The notes: generated by a model from the sequence alone, not told the origin. A stretch of DNA of 64,000 nt from Brachyhypopomus gauderio (GCF_052324685.1 NC_135225.1:8542915-8606914); one strand, 5' to 3'. Counted from the first letter of the stretch, positions 1-21,165 are shown. Program-made: numbers and translations.

Positions 1-75
1 AGTGGTTGGTGCCAGGGCAAACTAGTAACTCATTGAATCATAGATGTGGATCAGAGGTAAATAAACTAGATTTTT

Positions 76-171
76 TTTCCGGCGTGAGAAATCGGATGTG
101 TGGCGTGAGAGCGTGTGAAGACGGACAAATGCGTGTGTCTCATGCTCAGCACGTGAGGTTTGGCAACCCTG
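76..171. repeat. hAT-like transposon end fragment
   Basis: The segment reads as a terminal piece of a common fish DNA repeat (GGCGTGAGA... ...GGCAACCCTG). The inverse complement begins CAGGGTTGCCAA, a hAT-like CAG terminus. The other end is not recognisable, so this is a fragment. The identification rests on recall of similar fish repeats. Confidence 0.35.
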
Positions 172-849
172 GGTTCTGTATCTGAACTCGGGGAAGAGAG
201 CCTCTCTCTGTCACCATCATAATATCCAGTTCTATCTCAGCATGGATTGTGTATTTGAAGACATCTACGTCGAGAAAAAAATATATTGACAAAAGTGGAG
301 CGAGTTTTCAGCTATTGGGGACATCATTCTACGGCCTCATCGTGCACAAATGACATACAGACTTTTGGCCAGTTTGGTCTTTTGCAAATGCAATGCAGAA
401 TAGTTTACTGAAATGTCTAAAGTTGCAGATTCCTGTTAATTGTTCAGTTATTATATTTTTTTGTCTTGTGTCACTCACACATGTTCTCCAAGAAACCAGA
501 TAAGAGAAGAGAGGGAAAAATGCTGTTATGGTTCTTTGTATTTTACTGTGAAAATATCAGCACTTTTTATTTGAACATGGAGTTCTACTTATGACTTTTT
601 CACAGAATATTTATTTCTGGAAAATTGTAGTTTAAAGTATGAATATTTTTGCAGCTAAGTTTAACAAATTGAACTGTGCAATAAAGAGGTGTAATTTTAA
701 TTTTTTTTATACTTCGTGTTTTCAGTTGCACATGTTTTATCAAGATTTGAGGAGAATACAGATTTAAATTACAGATTTAAAGATTTTAAAGAACGCATGT
801 CTATTATTTACATTTAAAATATACCTGCAACATTGGTAAAAAAAAAAAA

Positions 850-1022
850 AGACTCGAAAGGACTTGAAATTCCAAGTTTCAGACTTGGGACTTGACTTGA
901 CTGTTGCCTGTCTTGACTCGAGACTTGACTTGACTTGAGTGTCTTTGCTTGAGACTTGACTCGGGACTTGAGGATAAAGACTTGGACTTACTTGAGACTT
1001 GCAAAACACTGACTTGGTCCCA
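850..1022. repeat. degenerate GACTT/GACTTGA tandem repeat
   Basis: Imperfect 5-7 bp units (GACTTGACTTGA, GACTCGAGACTTGACTTGA) follow each other for about 170 bp and end in a GGTCCCACCTC tail. Similar CAAGTC-rich arrays are scattered in fish genomes. The 81-residue minus-strand frame across it comes from the repeat and is not a gene. Confidence 0.7.
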
Positions 1023-1159
1023 CCTCTGAACTAAATGAAAGCAACATTGAACTTTCATCAGATAAAGACCACAGTGGCCATGTATATATTATCTTTTGGT
1101 TTTTTCATTTTCAATCTAATAACGCAAAGGCAAACAAAAACACTGGAGGTATTGTTGCA

Positions 1160-3566
1160 AAACGTAGGTACCTTTTATTGTGTACATTTGAGGATATCAG
1201 TACCTGCAAGGCACGCACCCGACTTCATTATGGGAACATAAACTTTCAAAAAGGTTAACAATAAGAAAAAAATAAAAAATATATATATATATATATTGAA
1301 GGGCATTTCCTTTCACAGAAAGGACATTAACTGCAGATAAACAAATTAAAGAGGGAGAAGAGTATATGTGGGCTTTATCTGCAGGCCGAAACCTATTTCA
1401 GTCCAGTGACGCTATGCTTGTACAGTGGCTTGTGAGTCTCGTAAGCAAGTGTTCCAAATATATGTAAGTTCAGACTATTTTGATCCCTGCAGAAATGATT
1501 GCACCACAAATGTAAATACAATGGAAGGCATTTATCTGTCATTAACGTATGAATTGCAGTTTTAATAACTGAATAAATCATTAAAAACTCAATTCACACA
1601 GTTTACATTGACTAGTGTGGTAACTGTTATAAAGTCCATTATAGAAGGAGGGATTCTATATTAATATGAAGTATTATTGGGCTCACAAGGCCATTGGGAC
1701 AGACCTGTTGTACTATTGTGGGTGCAGTCTTATTTAAAAGAATGCCCATGCATGTGAGACAGCTATCCACATACATAAGAACATCTGAAAGAGCTGCTGA
1801 TTTCACCACAGAAACAAAAAACGTTAAACAGATGTCTAGGCTCTTTTTCTAAGCAAGGAGAAGGGAACATGTGTGCATTTAATGAACAACACCAAGTGTC
1901 AGTTTTTGTCTGAAGATTATGCATTTCTCACAAGGTTCAAACCAATAATGGAAAAATCTTCATTAGTTATTACCATATTGATATGTTACTGAATAATCAC
2001 TGAGAATAATCACACGTACACACCCACACACACACATACAGGTAAAGTGGGAGATATGTTTTCTAATACTGACATCCATTCAAGAATAATACTGACATGG
2101 CACTCTAAGACCAAGCAAAAATACATGGCTCCCACTCTTATAAGCATTCATGCAAAACCTGTTCATAAGTTCTCAACAAAACACCAAGTTACAAGTTCCA
2201 GTTTGTATAACAATTTACAAAGAAATGTAACCAACACTTGATGAGCAAAAGCAAATTGCCTTAAAAGGAAAAACACAGATTACCAGGAAAAGTTTCATTT
2301 GGGTATTTCTGAATCGGGTTGTAAGACGTCTATGATCATGTAATTCCTCCCCATCCTCTCCAATCCTACAATTTCTTCCTTCTCTGGCTAGAACCTTAGA
2401 TCTCTAATCATTCATCAGCTTCTGTACTTTTGCACTGCCAAGTCTATTTGCCCCACTGACCGTGAGTTGATCAGATATACATGAGGGAAATATGGTGACT
2501 GAAACACAGCATTCAATTTTCCATCCATTTAATATTCTGCTCTTTACAGAGTTTCCCACGCATGAGAATCAGTGGACACATGTAGATCAAATATTGGGGG
2601 AAGGTTAAGACTAGATGTTTTTGTTTTTTGGTATCTTCTTTCACATACTGTTCTTTGCCACTCATTATGATTTAATTTGTAGTAACATTTGAATAACTCC
2701 TAACTAAGCCAAACAGCAAACCCCCCCCCCCCCCCCCCCCCATTCCCACTACGAGCTTCTGTGACTAGTTAATCTGCTTGTTGCCTTGGCATTGAGGTAA
2801 GTGTACTTGGTGCAAGTGTAGGGAGTTGGGAGACTCCCAGTAACAGTTTATGGGTCTTAGTAAGAACTTGCATAGTGTAACAAAGGCACAAGCGGTTCAC
2901 TTTGAGCAGCAGGCACCACACACACACACAAACACACATGCTACTTCTCCTGTCATTACAGGATTATAATATGGCTGTGGGTTCCATTTGTCATGAAAAC
3001 TTTGAGTGGATCATTGATGAAATGGTATGATACAGTCCATCAGAACCACTCATACACATACACTAAAACAAAATGTGTGTGTTTGACACAGACGTCACAC
3101 AGATGTAAAACACAGACATACATGCGCATCCTTACAAACTGTTCCTTCTGTACTAATCTCATAGGGACTGGATCATCAACTCAGTCTGCCATTATAATGT
3201 AGCTGTTGAAATGTAGGTGTGTGTGTGTGTGTGTGTGCCCAGAAAGGTCCAAAACATGAAACGGAATATTCTAAATAGCATGCAAAGATATACAGGTCAG
3301 CATACATACAAACACACACTCGTAGAGAGCATATATACAAACACACTCGTACAAAAGAGTTCACTCCTTGCTAACATGCTGAAGGCTGACCACACACACT
3401 GGCACATTTCCCTTTCTCTTCCTGTTTGAGTTAAAAAGCTGATATCTGCAGATCAATCACATTTTGCTCCTCACTAACACCTCACACACACACACACACA
3501 AATAAATGTCGTCAGTCATCGTGTCAAATCTTTTTTTTTTTGCTTTGGTTTTATCAAACTCTCTCT
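1160..3566 (-). other. frmd6: putative frmd6 3' UTR and downstream flank
   Basis: No coding exon is visible between the frmd6 stop at 3567 and the window start. A minus-strand AATAAA (plus-strand tttatt, 1174-1179) could end a UTR of about 2.4 kb, which fits the long 3' UTR known for this gene in mammals. The stretch also holds a C homopolymer (2721-2741) and short CA arrays. The boundary is a guess. Confidence 0.3.
2721..2741. repeat. poly(C) homopolymer, about 21 bp
   Basis: An uninterrupted C run lies in the presumed frmd6 3' UTR; on the transcript it would be poly(G). Length should be treated cautiously because homopolymers are error-prone in assembly. Confidence 0.9.
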
Positions 3567-10500
<6,934 letters not shown>

Positions 10501-10774
10501 TTTTAACTGCCGTCCTCCTGGAAATTCAGCTCCTTTGAGGAGCTCCGCCCCAAAGATTCTCCTATTCACTTCTGCTCACACTTTTGCTGTACTGAGACCA
10601 GTAAACTCTTACACGTACAGTTTTTACTGGTACCAGTACAGACACACACGCCCAAGCCACTTTCACGCCTGGTCCACTCCCTGTCAAGAGAGAAAAGGAG
10701 GGGTATGTTAAATAAATTATAAAAAAACGGAATAAAAAGCCCTATAAATGCTCTGTTATATAGTCCACATGCGT

Positions 10775-10776
<2 letters not shown>

Positions 10777-10839
<63 letters not shown>
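10777..10839. repeat. (CA)n microsatellite, 63 bp
   Basis: Lies in the presumed 5' UTR intron of frmd6; overlapping frames on both strands are artefacts of the repeat. Confidence 0.97.
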
Positions 10840-10843
<4 letters not shown>

Positions 10844-11671
10844 CACACACACTTGTACACACTAATACACCAGATTTGTTCTGCTCCTCTGATCTCATCA
10901 TCAAAGAATGTTTCGCTTGCTGGTGACAATCTGAACATCTGCCTGCACAGACATAACCCTACAACTCCCTACCACACAGTAGCATATGATAATATCATGT
11001 TACCCAAACCTTTAAATTAGAAGTTTCCAATATTCACATGTCCTTTTCTATAGACTTTATAGCCTTACATTCCCCTTCTATACATTTCATTTGGAATAGG
11101 AATATGACATGTTCTATAAATGGTTCACATAAAAACATAATCAATCAAAAGGTCAACACACGTTTCTATATCAACTAATGTGACACATAAAAAAAATTAA
11201 AAACTATCAAAATATGAAATAACACATTGAGATTATGCTGTGTTAAACAAATACTGTCTTAGAGTTTAGATTCTTCAAAGTAGACATCATTTACTTTCAT
11301 GACAGCTTTACACACTCATCATGAGGCAGCAACCTATGATGTCAAAGAAATTCTCTCATATGCTGGGCACTTGTTGGGTGAGGGGCTAAACAACAGAATG
11401 AAAGTTATTTGTTGAAAGGGGTACTTAATACATTTTTTTAATACAATTGCAGCATGTCAAGATAGGTAGACCTTTAGACAAAAGCCTTTACAACTATGAA
11501 AAACATAAATTCAGCCAGTGTCTACACTCGACTGGTAGCCTATTGTAGTTATACTTTGTAAATTGCTATAGGATATTTATTATGAGATTAGTTTAGATAA
11601 TCTCATAATGCTCCTCTTTCTTTTACATCCTTCATTCATCTCAACATTACATTCACACATATAATCTGTAT

Positions 11672-11679
11672 CACACACA

Positions 11680-11776
<97 letters not shown>

Positions 11777-11794
11777 GCACACGCACACACACAC
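11672..11794. repeat. interrupted (AC)n microsatellite, about 120 bp
   Basis: CA repeat with a few A and G interruptions, in the presumed frmd6 5' intron. Confidence 0.97.
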
Positions 11795-11970
11795 CTCTGC
11801 AATAACATCTCCGTAACACCGATCATCTAAAGTTACCACACGACTGCATAATTTAAAACTTTTATTTCAACTTTGTAAAATAAAAAAACTAATCAAAACC
11901 AGCTACAGTTTTAAATCTGAGTGAGTTTGAGTCACTGCCTACGATTCAGCCATGATGACAACGTGGCAGA

Positions 11971-11998
11971 ACACACACACACACACACACACACACAC
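11971..11998. repeat. (AC)n microsatellite, 28 bp
   Basis: Pure CA array in the presumed frmd6 5' intron. Confidence 0.95.
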
Positions 11999-13656
11999 TA
12001 CTCTCTACTCATTTCCGTTGAGCTCCCTCAGCGATTTACACACACATATTCACACAAGACAAATTATGCACACAACAGTCTGACAAGACATCTATATGAC
12101 TACATGGCTACATTTTATGTTAGCTTATTAGCAGAGCGGTTTGAGCAACACAGACTAAAATGACACCAAAGATGCAAGACAGAAAAGAAATGAAATTTTT
12201 TGGAAAATAAGACAAATCAAGATGGAGGGTGAGGGAGGAGTGAGTAAAAGACGTGACTGTGTGAGAGAGAGAGAGACAGAAAAGCGAGGAAGAGAGAAAG
12301 CATGCGCAAGACACACGCAAGTGCTTTAGTCAGGAGAATTCCAACCTAACATCTGTTTCTCATTCCAACAATGAACGCCTTTGATTCTGGACACACCACA
12401 AGGACATACACATACACACTCCATACATACACATACACGCTCCATACATACAAGACATACACAGTCTCACCACTACCTGTCACTGATCTTGGAGGAACTG
12501 CCTCAAACTGTATACAGACAAATGCACTTGAGCAGTTATCTTTGGTTTGTTAACCACAGGCAATATATTACAGCATTTGTAACAGCTAAAACCAATTTCA
12601 TCAGAATGACTCACAATGAGATTTTCAGTACCCTTAGCACTAGTGATTAATTTTGCTTGAAGTCCAGAGGTAACTTCTTTGACAGGTGCTCCTCAAATTT
12701 ATTGCTGTCCATATCCACCATTTCAGCATTTTTATCTTCCCCTGAAAAAAAACCAGTTTTTCAACTTAGCGCTCATTAGTCCTGTCTGAAATCTCCGTGA
12801 TTTTCCATGCAGATGTTGCCCTGCATGGGAAAGAAATATTTTTGACCACTTCTACCACCAGTATAAGTATCTTATCACACATCCACCACAGGTGTGAAAT
12901 GAAAAAACTGGTGTGGGTTAAGCCACTCAGCGAAAAAGAACCTAAAATTAATTGAGACAAACAAGCTCATGATGTTGTATGCAAATAACTTCATGCATAT
13001 AACTGCCAAACTAATCATAACAAGTCATAACAACAGAGGCCCCTGTATCCAACACCAGATATGATGCCCACACCCACGTGTCTCTATACAGGATGTCAAA
13101 CGTCATTTATACAGACAGATTTGGCTACTGGCCATGTAATTTTTCATACATTATGTATAAAGACAGCACTGTTTATTTGCAACTACAATTTATTTTCTTT
13201 TTAATGAAACATTAGCTCACAAAATTACAAAACCTACTACTAGATTATGATATATCTATGAAGTGTCAACAAAATGTTCTCTAGGACTGGTGTCTCACAA
13301 ACTAGACACAAATTTATCACCAAAATCTATTTTGAATTTTGACAAGGTTGTCCAGGATTAAGATAAAGCTCATTACCTGAGCTGACAACTAAAACAGACG
13401 ACATGACCAATATTTAGATGTCAGAGGAAACTGGGATTATGCTGTTTTCTTTATTGTTAATAATAGCTAAAACACCTTACAATACATTAGATGTATGTAG
13501 GGCTTTTCAATAACCAAGTACACTTGCGACCCCAACTATTTATATGGTAGAGTCTTGAAGTCACACTTGTGTCAACTTCCCTATGTTGTGTTTCGTACAA
13601 TAAGGGACATTAGTGTGGCTGTTCAGGACTCTGCCTTAATTTAGGTTCACCTACAG

Positions 13657-13659
<3 letters not shown>

Positions 13660-13716
<57 letters not shown>

Positions 13717-13765
13717 CACCTACAGATACACCTATCACCTACAGATACACACACACACACACACA
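13660..13765. repeat. (AC)n microsatellite pair with CTACAGATACAC spacer
   Basis: Two CA arrays (13660-13714 and 13748-13765) are separated by a short ACCTACAGATAC repeat, suggesting a local tandem expansion next to the solo LTR. Confidence 0.9.
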
Positions 13766-13838
13766 TCACCTACAGGTGTCTAATGTTTCAGTCACAGTCA
13801 ACACCTTCTGTCTGAGGTCTACTGTTTCAGATACAAGG

Positions 13839-14157
13839 TGTCATGGCATGGCCCTCTCCTCGACTCCTCCCCAAGTGTGTGTGTGGGTGTGTGTGTGTGT
13901 GTGTGTGTGTCTATTTCTTCATGGTCCTGCCTCTGCCTTCTTAGTCGGATATGTGTCACACCTGCTTCGTTATCGTCCTTGTTAGCGTTAAGTCCTTGTT
14001 AAGCCCCTGTTCTGTGGTTTTCATTTGTCGGTGTTTAACCCAAATGTATGTTGTGCTATAGCTTTAGTGCCTATTTTTTTCTAGTTACTGTTTGCTGTTA
14101 TTCGTTGTGTGTTGCGTTTAAATAAGCATCAGACTCGCTTTGACATCCTCCTTTACA
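13839..14157 (+). mobile_element. solo LTR, 319 bp, with 5-bp target duplication
   Basis: The element starts TGTCATGG and ends TTTACA, so it has TG...CA ends. It is flanked on both sides by the same 5 bp, CAAGG (13834-13838 and 14158-14162). It has the pyrimidine-rich body and A-rich signal near the 3' end seen in related copies at 47.7, 57.0 and 58.8 kb. An internal (GT)n array lies at 13875-13910. No internal region or second LTR is present. Confidence 0.75.
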
Positions 14158-14342
14158 CAAGGCACTAAAACATAAGAGCAGAACATTTGATCAGTAAATC
14201 AATGAAATTTATTTCTAGAGGAAATGTTTTAAATCACTGAAGGTGACAGAACAGCTGATGAAGAAAACGTAAAAAAAAATGTTTAGACATACAATTAACG
14301 ACAAACTGCCAACACAGCACACAGATTTATACTTTATTACCA

Positions 14343-14560
14343 CACTACCACAAAGGGGGGGGGGGGCTCGGAGCTGCATGATCCTAGTGCTAGATTTGTC
14401 GCTATTTGGATATTGTTTTTTTAACCGTTAAAAAGTGGGGGGGACATGACTTCGTCGCTACTTAAATATTTGGTTTTAACTGTAAAAACTGGGGGGGACC
14501 AAAACCGGCTTTTGAAAAAGTGGGGGGGACATGTCCCCCCCGTCCCCCCCCAAAACTACG
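14343..14560. repeat. G-run repeat fragment with perfect 20-bp palindrome
   Basis: Four G runs of 7-11 are spaced over 200 bp, with TGGGGGGGACATG repeated. At 14522-14541 GGGGGGGACATGTCCCCCCC is a perfect palindrome. The tail CAAAACTACGTCCGTGCC resembles a common fish repeat. A related CTAG-rich motif appears near 54.1 kb. Confidence 0.55.
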
Positions 14561-17500
14561 TCCGTGCCTATGGGATAGAGGTGACCATAAGTAGATACAA
14601 TAAGCTCTTTTTTGCTTAAAACAACTGAGAGCCGCTTATATTATGTGTGTTAATTTGACTTGGTCCTATTAAAGTTTGAGTTATATAAGATTCAACACTA
14701 ATATGAATGACAACACAGCAAGAATCACTAGGCTAAATTCTCATGAATCTCTTTTTTACTGGGTGACCTATTACATTTCACACATGGCAGACAGAACCTA
14801 AAGAAATACAATTGGCTGTGTTACCTGCATCACTTAGGCACTCTGAGTGCGTGAGAATCCCACTGGCTGTAATACTTGGGCACACTTGGGCTTTAGACTC
14901 AGGTCACATAATGCATGGCGGGACTAATCTATGAACCTGTGGCTCACTCTGCTTGCCATGTGCTTTGGGATCAGTCTCATTTATTAGGCAGCATAGCTAC
15001 TCATCTGGACCCCTAAGTTGTGTTCCCTGATCCCTGTATACTACTTTTCCTCTTGGTAGACTCATAGGGTCCCATCTATATTGTCCTCATTGACTCTGAT
15101 CCTTTTGCTTTCCACTTCTCCCTGCTATCTGCACTGTAGGACAGGTGTTCTAGTGCTGCACTAGTCTTGGTCTCAGTAGTGCACATTCCCTGGCTGCTGC
15201 TTGCTTGACTTTATACAGAAATGTCCCAGTTATGAGATATCTCATAAATCTATGTCACTGTGTACTGGCTTTGATTCTAACAGGATGTTTCTTCAGTGTT
15301 GTTATTCATCACATGAGCCTATCCAGGGCTACATGTTCTACCTAGCAGAGATGCAGTCTAAAGAGATGAGTTTTGATGCTGCAATTGTAAAATGCAACTC
15401 AACAGAATGTTCCAGATCACCCCTGTGAAATGGCATTTGGAGCTTGCTGAGAAGCGACATCAGGGGTATCCTCTGTGATTCCACACAACTTCACCAATGT
15501 GTTGTAACTTTAGTGACTCATTTCCTGTCATTTTCTACGTATGGAAACCAAAAGGTTTCATATCTGGATATCATATCAGTGACCTCAGTTGATCACATTA
15601 ACAGACAAACATTCCTGATTCCAATCTGCCTTCTTTGTCAGGTTTCTGGTCTACGGACTGGTCTATGGATTGGTCTACACTGGCAGTCTCAGTGCTGTGG
15701 TGGAGGTTGGGGGGTTGTTTCAAGTGTAAATGCTTGCCTGGCTTATGTTGGCTCCTAGATGTGCAAGCTTTAAAATGGACAGCTAAGCATTATTCAGCAG
15801 AAGTTAATTAATTCATCAAGATTGTGTGAGCTGCACAATTTCATCAATCAATATTAAACTCAACTGAACTAAGAACTGAACTAAGAACATACTGTATTTA
15901 GAAGCCTTTACAAGTACTCTGGGTTTGTACAGAGGTAAGAGTGTGCCTTTGTCATTATTGCAAAGCTTGGTTATCCACATGAGACCTTTAGGTTTTTAAT
16001 TAGGGGCTAGGCAGAATAAAGTTATACAGCACCACAGGAGATAAAAAATTAATCCCCCAAATGAGAGAATGGTTACTTGCTAACACTACAATAATATGAC
16101 CCGGTAAGAACATGCGACTTAATACTAAGACATCTGGCAAACATGGGGGGAAAAGGAGGGGGACATGGGAAAGGAAAAAAACAAAGGATAGAGTGAAAGA
16201 AGTCAAGGGAGAGAAAGAAAGAGACAGGGAGGAGAAAAAATGGAAATACCATGCACGTTGAATCAACATGTCCCAACATGTTCCGATAAAGCAAGCAGGC
16301 TAACAATCACACACTGCTCTTCTCCCAAGAGTCTAGCAGGGGTTTTTCCAAACATGCAGACATACACACTTCTGTAACAAGAATGGCCAATAGTTCATAG
16401 CCTAGCCACACTAAAAGGTCACAACTCCAAATACTGCAATTAAAGAACATGCTAGAGCAGCTTTGAGATCCACACATCTTGCAATTTCTGTAAAATCACG
16501 CCACGGCACTAACTCTGAGTGCATTCTTAATACATTGTATCTACATCTCTAAACATCTGGACCAAAAGAGTTGACCAAATTACACATCCAGGATACAGAA
16601 CTGTGGTTTGCAGTGATTCTCACCACGCCTTAGAGAAGTAGATCAGATCTCCTCTTTCATTTTGAAAAATAGTTCATAGTTGTGTTACTACTACCAAAGA
16701 AGAACCTTTTGTTGTCGTTAATACATTACTAACCTGCAGGTTCAACTTTTGCTGAAACTAGTTAAGGAATCTACTCTATTAATAAATCTCTTTCTAAAGA
16801 TTATTGTTAAATGCTTTCACTCGGTTTACCAGCCATAACTAACACGAAAGCCTCAAAACCTTTTTCTATGGAGCAGGGTAACTAGATAATATTAACAAGC
16901 ATGTCTTTCCTTTTCTTGTTGAGCGATTTTAAGATTTCCTGTTTGGCTTTTGATTCAGAACTGCTATCACTGTTAGCAATGACAAATATGGTGCAAACAC
17001 TTAAACACTACCAAAGATACAATACCCAAAGGAACCATTACAAACTATTCACAAAGTAAGTTCAGCAATGTGCCCACTGACCACTATAGTAGTGCAATGA
17101 TTTAACACTGCCCACTATAGTAACGTAATGATTTAACACACTGAATTTGCCGAGCATATCTGGTCATCGCAGCATGGATCTGTTTCAGACTGAAACAGAG
17201 AAGAGAATTTTGCAGAGAATGGCACCAAGCTGGGACATTTCTGCAAGGTGATAACAACTGACAAAAGAAAACAGAGGTTCATGCCTCTGTGTTTTTTCAG
17301 ACAGACCAATGACATGAGATTTAAGTTCCATGTGATTGAACACAGCATGATGACACTAAGGCACCACCTACTCCAAAGCATGAATCATTTATCCAGAGTT
17401 TCCAATTACGTTCCTGGAGGGCCACGAAGTTTAAATGTTTATTGTTTTACATGCTCAAACACACCAGATTTAGCAGGTAATTATTAAGCCCTTCCTTAGC

Positions 17501-20161
17501 TAAATGGGGTGAGTTACAGTGATGAGCTCTAGAGTGTGAAATAACTGCACTGTTCCCAAAAGCAGGGCTCTAAGACAAATTCCCAGGCAGGAAAGACAAA
17601 TAAGATGTCTACTTTTTTATATATACAGACATTCACACATTATATTAATATGTATACGTAATATGTTGAATCCAATAATACTGTTTAAGATGTAAATAAT
17701 GTGTAAGATGTACATAATTGTATTCACAATTATGCTCTATGCATAATTGCTCTGTTCGAAGCAAACACAACCTGCATCAAGTTAAACCCACCCATCACCC
17801 TGCAGAATCCACCTGATTGGTCCAAGCTGCATGTGTTTTCTTTTAAACACTGCTGGGTTGAAGCTGCCTTGTCAGGTGAGGCGTAATGATGAAACCCCGC
17901 CCTCCCCCCCATCACCACCACCACCACACACGCATGCACACAGAGATTTCCTACACAAAAGAAGAACAGCTCAGCAAAGAAAAACATCCGGAGGCTGAAA
18001 AAAAGGAGGAAGAGGAAAAGGAGGAAGCAGGAGAAGGGAAGAGAATGACCTGTTTCCTGTGCAGCCTCTCACACAGGTGGATATCAGAGCAAGGGTACGC
18101 ATACACACACATATACAGTCTAACTTTACTAATTCACTTATTTACAAAGTACAACTGATATAGCATTCTAGCTTTACTTGAGGCAAAATGTAAAACCAAA
18201 TCCACATGAGAACATACACACACACCTACACATACTCATACATACTCAGATAGTGACCCCAGGAAAGAGCTTGCAGCTACAACACGGTGACATGTCGCTA
18301 CAGTTCAGTTACAGCCTAACACACATACCATCAATGTTCTTACACAGATCATAGGAAGCCCTCCAGTGTCTCACACAGTAATGTAACATGAAGGTAGAAA
18401 AACTGTGCAGAAAATTATTACTGCATGCTACATCATTGCTTGTGTTCAGATCAAAACACTACCCATTAGACATCTAAAAAATGATAGAAATAGATGCACA
18501 TGCACAGGAGAATGAGAGAGAGAGGGGACCACCGAAAAATAATGAAGTATGAAAAGTGATGTAAGACTGGCTATACAATCATAGATTGGTGCTAATATTT
18601 TAGGGAGGTTTTAGGATATGGATTAAACTCAGAGCTGTTACATTTAATCCTGGTTCTGAAAAGAGGATCAATGACTTTAAACTGGGTCAGTAGGCTGCAG
18701 TTACACTGCAGACTGGATGTACATGAAACTCAAACCATCACAGTCAACATCTCAAACTTTGTTAGCCAGAGATTTCTCTTGTCAAAGGAAGAGTGAATAT
18801 TTACACGGTTTAAATCTAGGGTGAAAGTTTAATCCAGGATCCTGTATCTCGAGTTAGATAATGTTAAGAAAACAACATTTTAAATCCATGACATTAAATA
18901 GTTAAAGAAAAGGAAAAAATACATCCAGGATGTGGACCTAATGAGGATGTGAATGTTAAAATCTAATAAATGCACAGGATTATTATGCCTGCATTTCGGT
19001 CTATAAACAAGTAGAATTACAAACGAGAATACTAGCATTAATATTCGTGGACCTACAGATTGTACTGGACTAGACTTGTTCTGAGAAGCAGTTTAATTGA
19101 GCGCTGGTGAGCTGTGCAATGGGCTAATATTAAACTGGCTCTGACCGCGAGGAGGAAATTGTGAACATTCCTGAATCCTGAAGCCATTTGGCTGCAGTGA
19201 ACAATGTTAGTCCCTTGAAGCACAGACAGGCCCACATAACAGAGACAGATTTCAGCTGAAATAAGAAACTTTATCAAACCGAATAAGGCTTTCAACTAAA
19301 ATGTTCTACTTTTTCCCTCAAACAGTCGCACAGAAACATTTGAAAGCTGCGCCTGCCGCATTCTCAATGTTCCAGTTCACTGGCATCTGATCGTTAAAAC
19401 GTAACGCGCACGATATGTGCACAATCTAGATTTATATCTAGAGTGGTTATATCTAGAAACGAGCAGTTACTTCCCCCCTTATAATGACATCTAATTCAAG
19501 GCAAGAAAAAATAACCAGAAATAACCAGGAGGAATGAGAGCGCGACCCGTTATCCAGCGAATGGGGGCGGCACTCCACAAGATCAACATTATGATTTAAA
19601 TACTTAATGTCAGTTTTATTCTTATTAAACTTGTATGTGGAGCGGGACTCCATAACGTAAAGGGTTAGGGTTACCAGACAACTTCTTTCTAAGAGAAGAC
19701 AGACTAGTTTCTAAAGATATAAAAAAAAAGCAGTTCTGTGGCTCAAGTCTTAAAGTTGAAAATCAGGTTACATGACAAATGCAAGCACCTAACTGCCAAC
19801 TGAATAGGCAATTCACTCTTTTGTGTGCTGACACTTTTCCTTCATAGAGTAGGTAAGAGGCAGTCTAAACTCAATTGTACCTTGCCAAGGAGGCAAGTCT
19901 GTTTTTGCTTTTCTAAATCGGTGCCCACATCAGTAAAGATCGTTGTCTACTATAGGCAAATGTTTCTTTTTTTATATATAAGATAGCACGCCACACTCCA
20001 CTTTGCCACGTTGAATGTTCAGACATCTGGAGAACTGACCCGAACTGTTCTGACCGCCGAACAGACGGTTTCATGCACTCCCCCATTTCCAATCCTGCAA
20101 CGGCAGACTATTGAGAGAAAGACGATAAAGATTTGACGAAATGTACAAGTATGAAACTCAC

Positions 20162-20640
20162 CCTTTCAGTGAGCACAAATCCGTGAGTTTCACACGTGAA
20201 ATTAATCCAGCACGAACACAATAATTCCGTTTGTGTCTTCTTTTCGTGAAGGACTATTCAGCATCGGTCTGGGGGCTTTACAGCGGTTACAAGTTACGAT
20301 ACATGTGGAAGTCGTAGCAGGAATGTCATGTCCGACTGCGTAGGGACCGGTAACAGAAATATCGAGGGAAATACCGGGACGGGACCTCAGACCGTATTTC
20401 CGCTGACGGCCTTTAAATAACAGGACTGTCTTGTTTTTCGGTCGGGATATTAAAAGTCTGCGCGACAGTGTGAGAACTCTCCACCCCCGAACAACGGAGT
20501 TTGGTAGTGTCCACGGCTGCTTGTCATGCCCTTCGTCCCAACTGTAGCAGTGCAGCACGGCGTTGGAAGTGCGTTTATGCGGGGAGGGGTGGAGGAGCAT
20601 GGCGCCTTCCTTACGCAAGCAACGGGACCTCAGAAACCAT
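20162..20640 (-). promoter_or_regulatory. frmd6: candidate frmd6 promoter and non-coding exon 1
   Basis: This is the only GC- and CpG-richer block upstream of frmd6. On the minus strand it ends in AAAGG then GTGAGT (donor at 20161), so it could be a spliced 5' UTR exon joined to the exon near 10517. A 138-residue frame here looks unlike any protein I know and is probably UTR. No transcript evidence is available, so the start site is unknown. Confidence 0.4.
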
Positions 20641-21094
20641 GACTGAGAGGGCGTGACTCACTTGGGATAGGCATATAGTCCCGCTTTCCCAGTTGTAGCC
20701 GAATGATGTCGATTATATTGCTATGGCTAACTGGTTCACTCATGTATAGAGAAGCTGAGTGCAGCTCGGTTTGTGTGCTAAGACAACACAGGATTTGAAA
20801 GTTAATCTTCAGGAATTCCGTTGAAGACTGATTTGTATTACTGCCCATGTTAAAATTTCCTCCCATATACCTAACCACTCTTGCCCCTGAGTTTAAATGT
20901 GCTGATTTCAAAATGCAAACTCTTTTTTAAAATGAGCTGTCCCCTTCTCTAAATGCCCGGAGGACATACATTTCTAAAGAGCACTAAAAGCTCTAGAAAG
21001 ATGTCATAAAGTCTTCAACAGAACCTAGTAGAACTCTGGATCATATTTCAAAGCAAATGACCATGACCTGCAGAACCAGAGCCATCTGATCATT

Positions 21095-21098
<4 letters not shown>

Positions 21099-21163
<65 letters not shown>
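21099..21163. repeat. (GT)n microsatellite, 65 bp
   Basis: Pure TG array, intergenic upstream of frmd6. Confidence 0.97.

Positions 21164-21165
<2 letters not shown>

Larger units (their letters stand above)
10518..20161 (-). other. frmd6: presumed large 5' UTR intron of frmd6
   Basis: No coding segment is recognisable in this 9.6 kb between the first coding exon and the candidate non-coding exon. It holds microsatellites, a solo LTR (13839-14157) and a G-run repeat (14343-14560). The remainder, especially 14.6-20.1 kb, is unremarkable AT-rich sequence with no gene that I can support. Confidence 0.5.

Noticed and set aside
20202-20618. 138-residue minus-strand ORF in the GC-rich block
   Set aside because: No protein similarity; more likely the frmd6 5' UTR exon or promoter.
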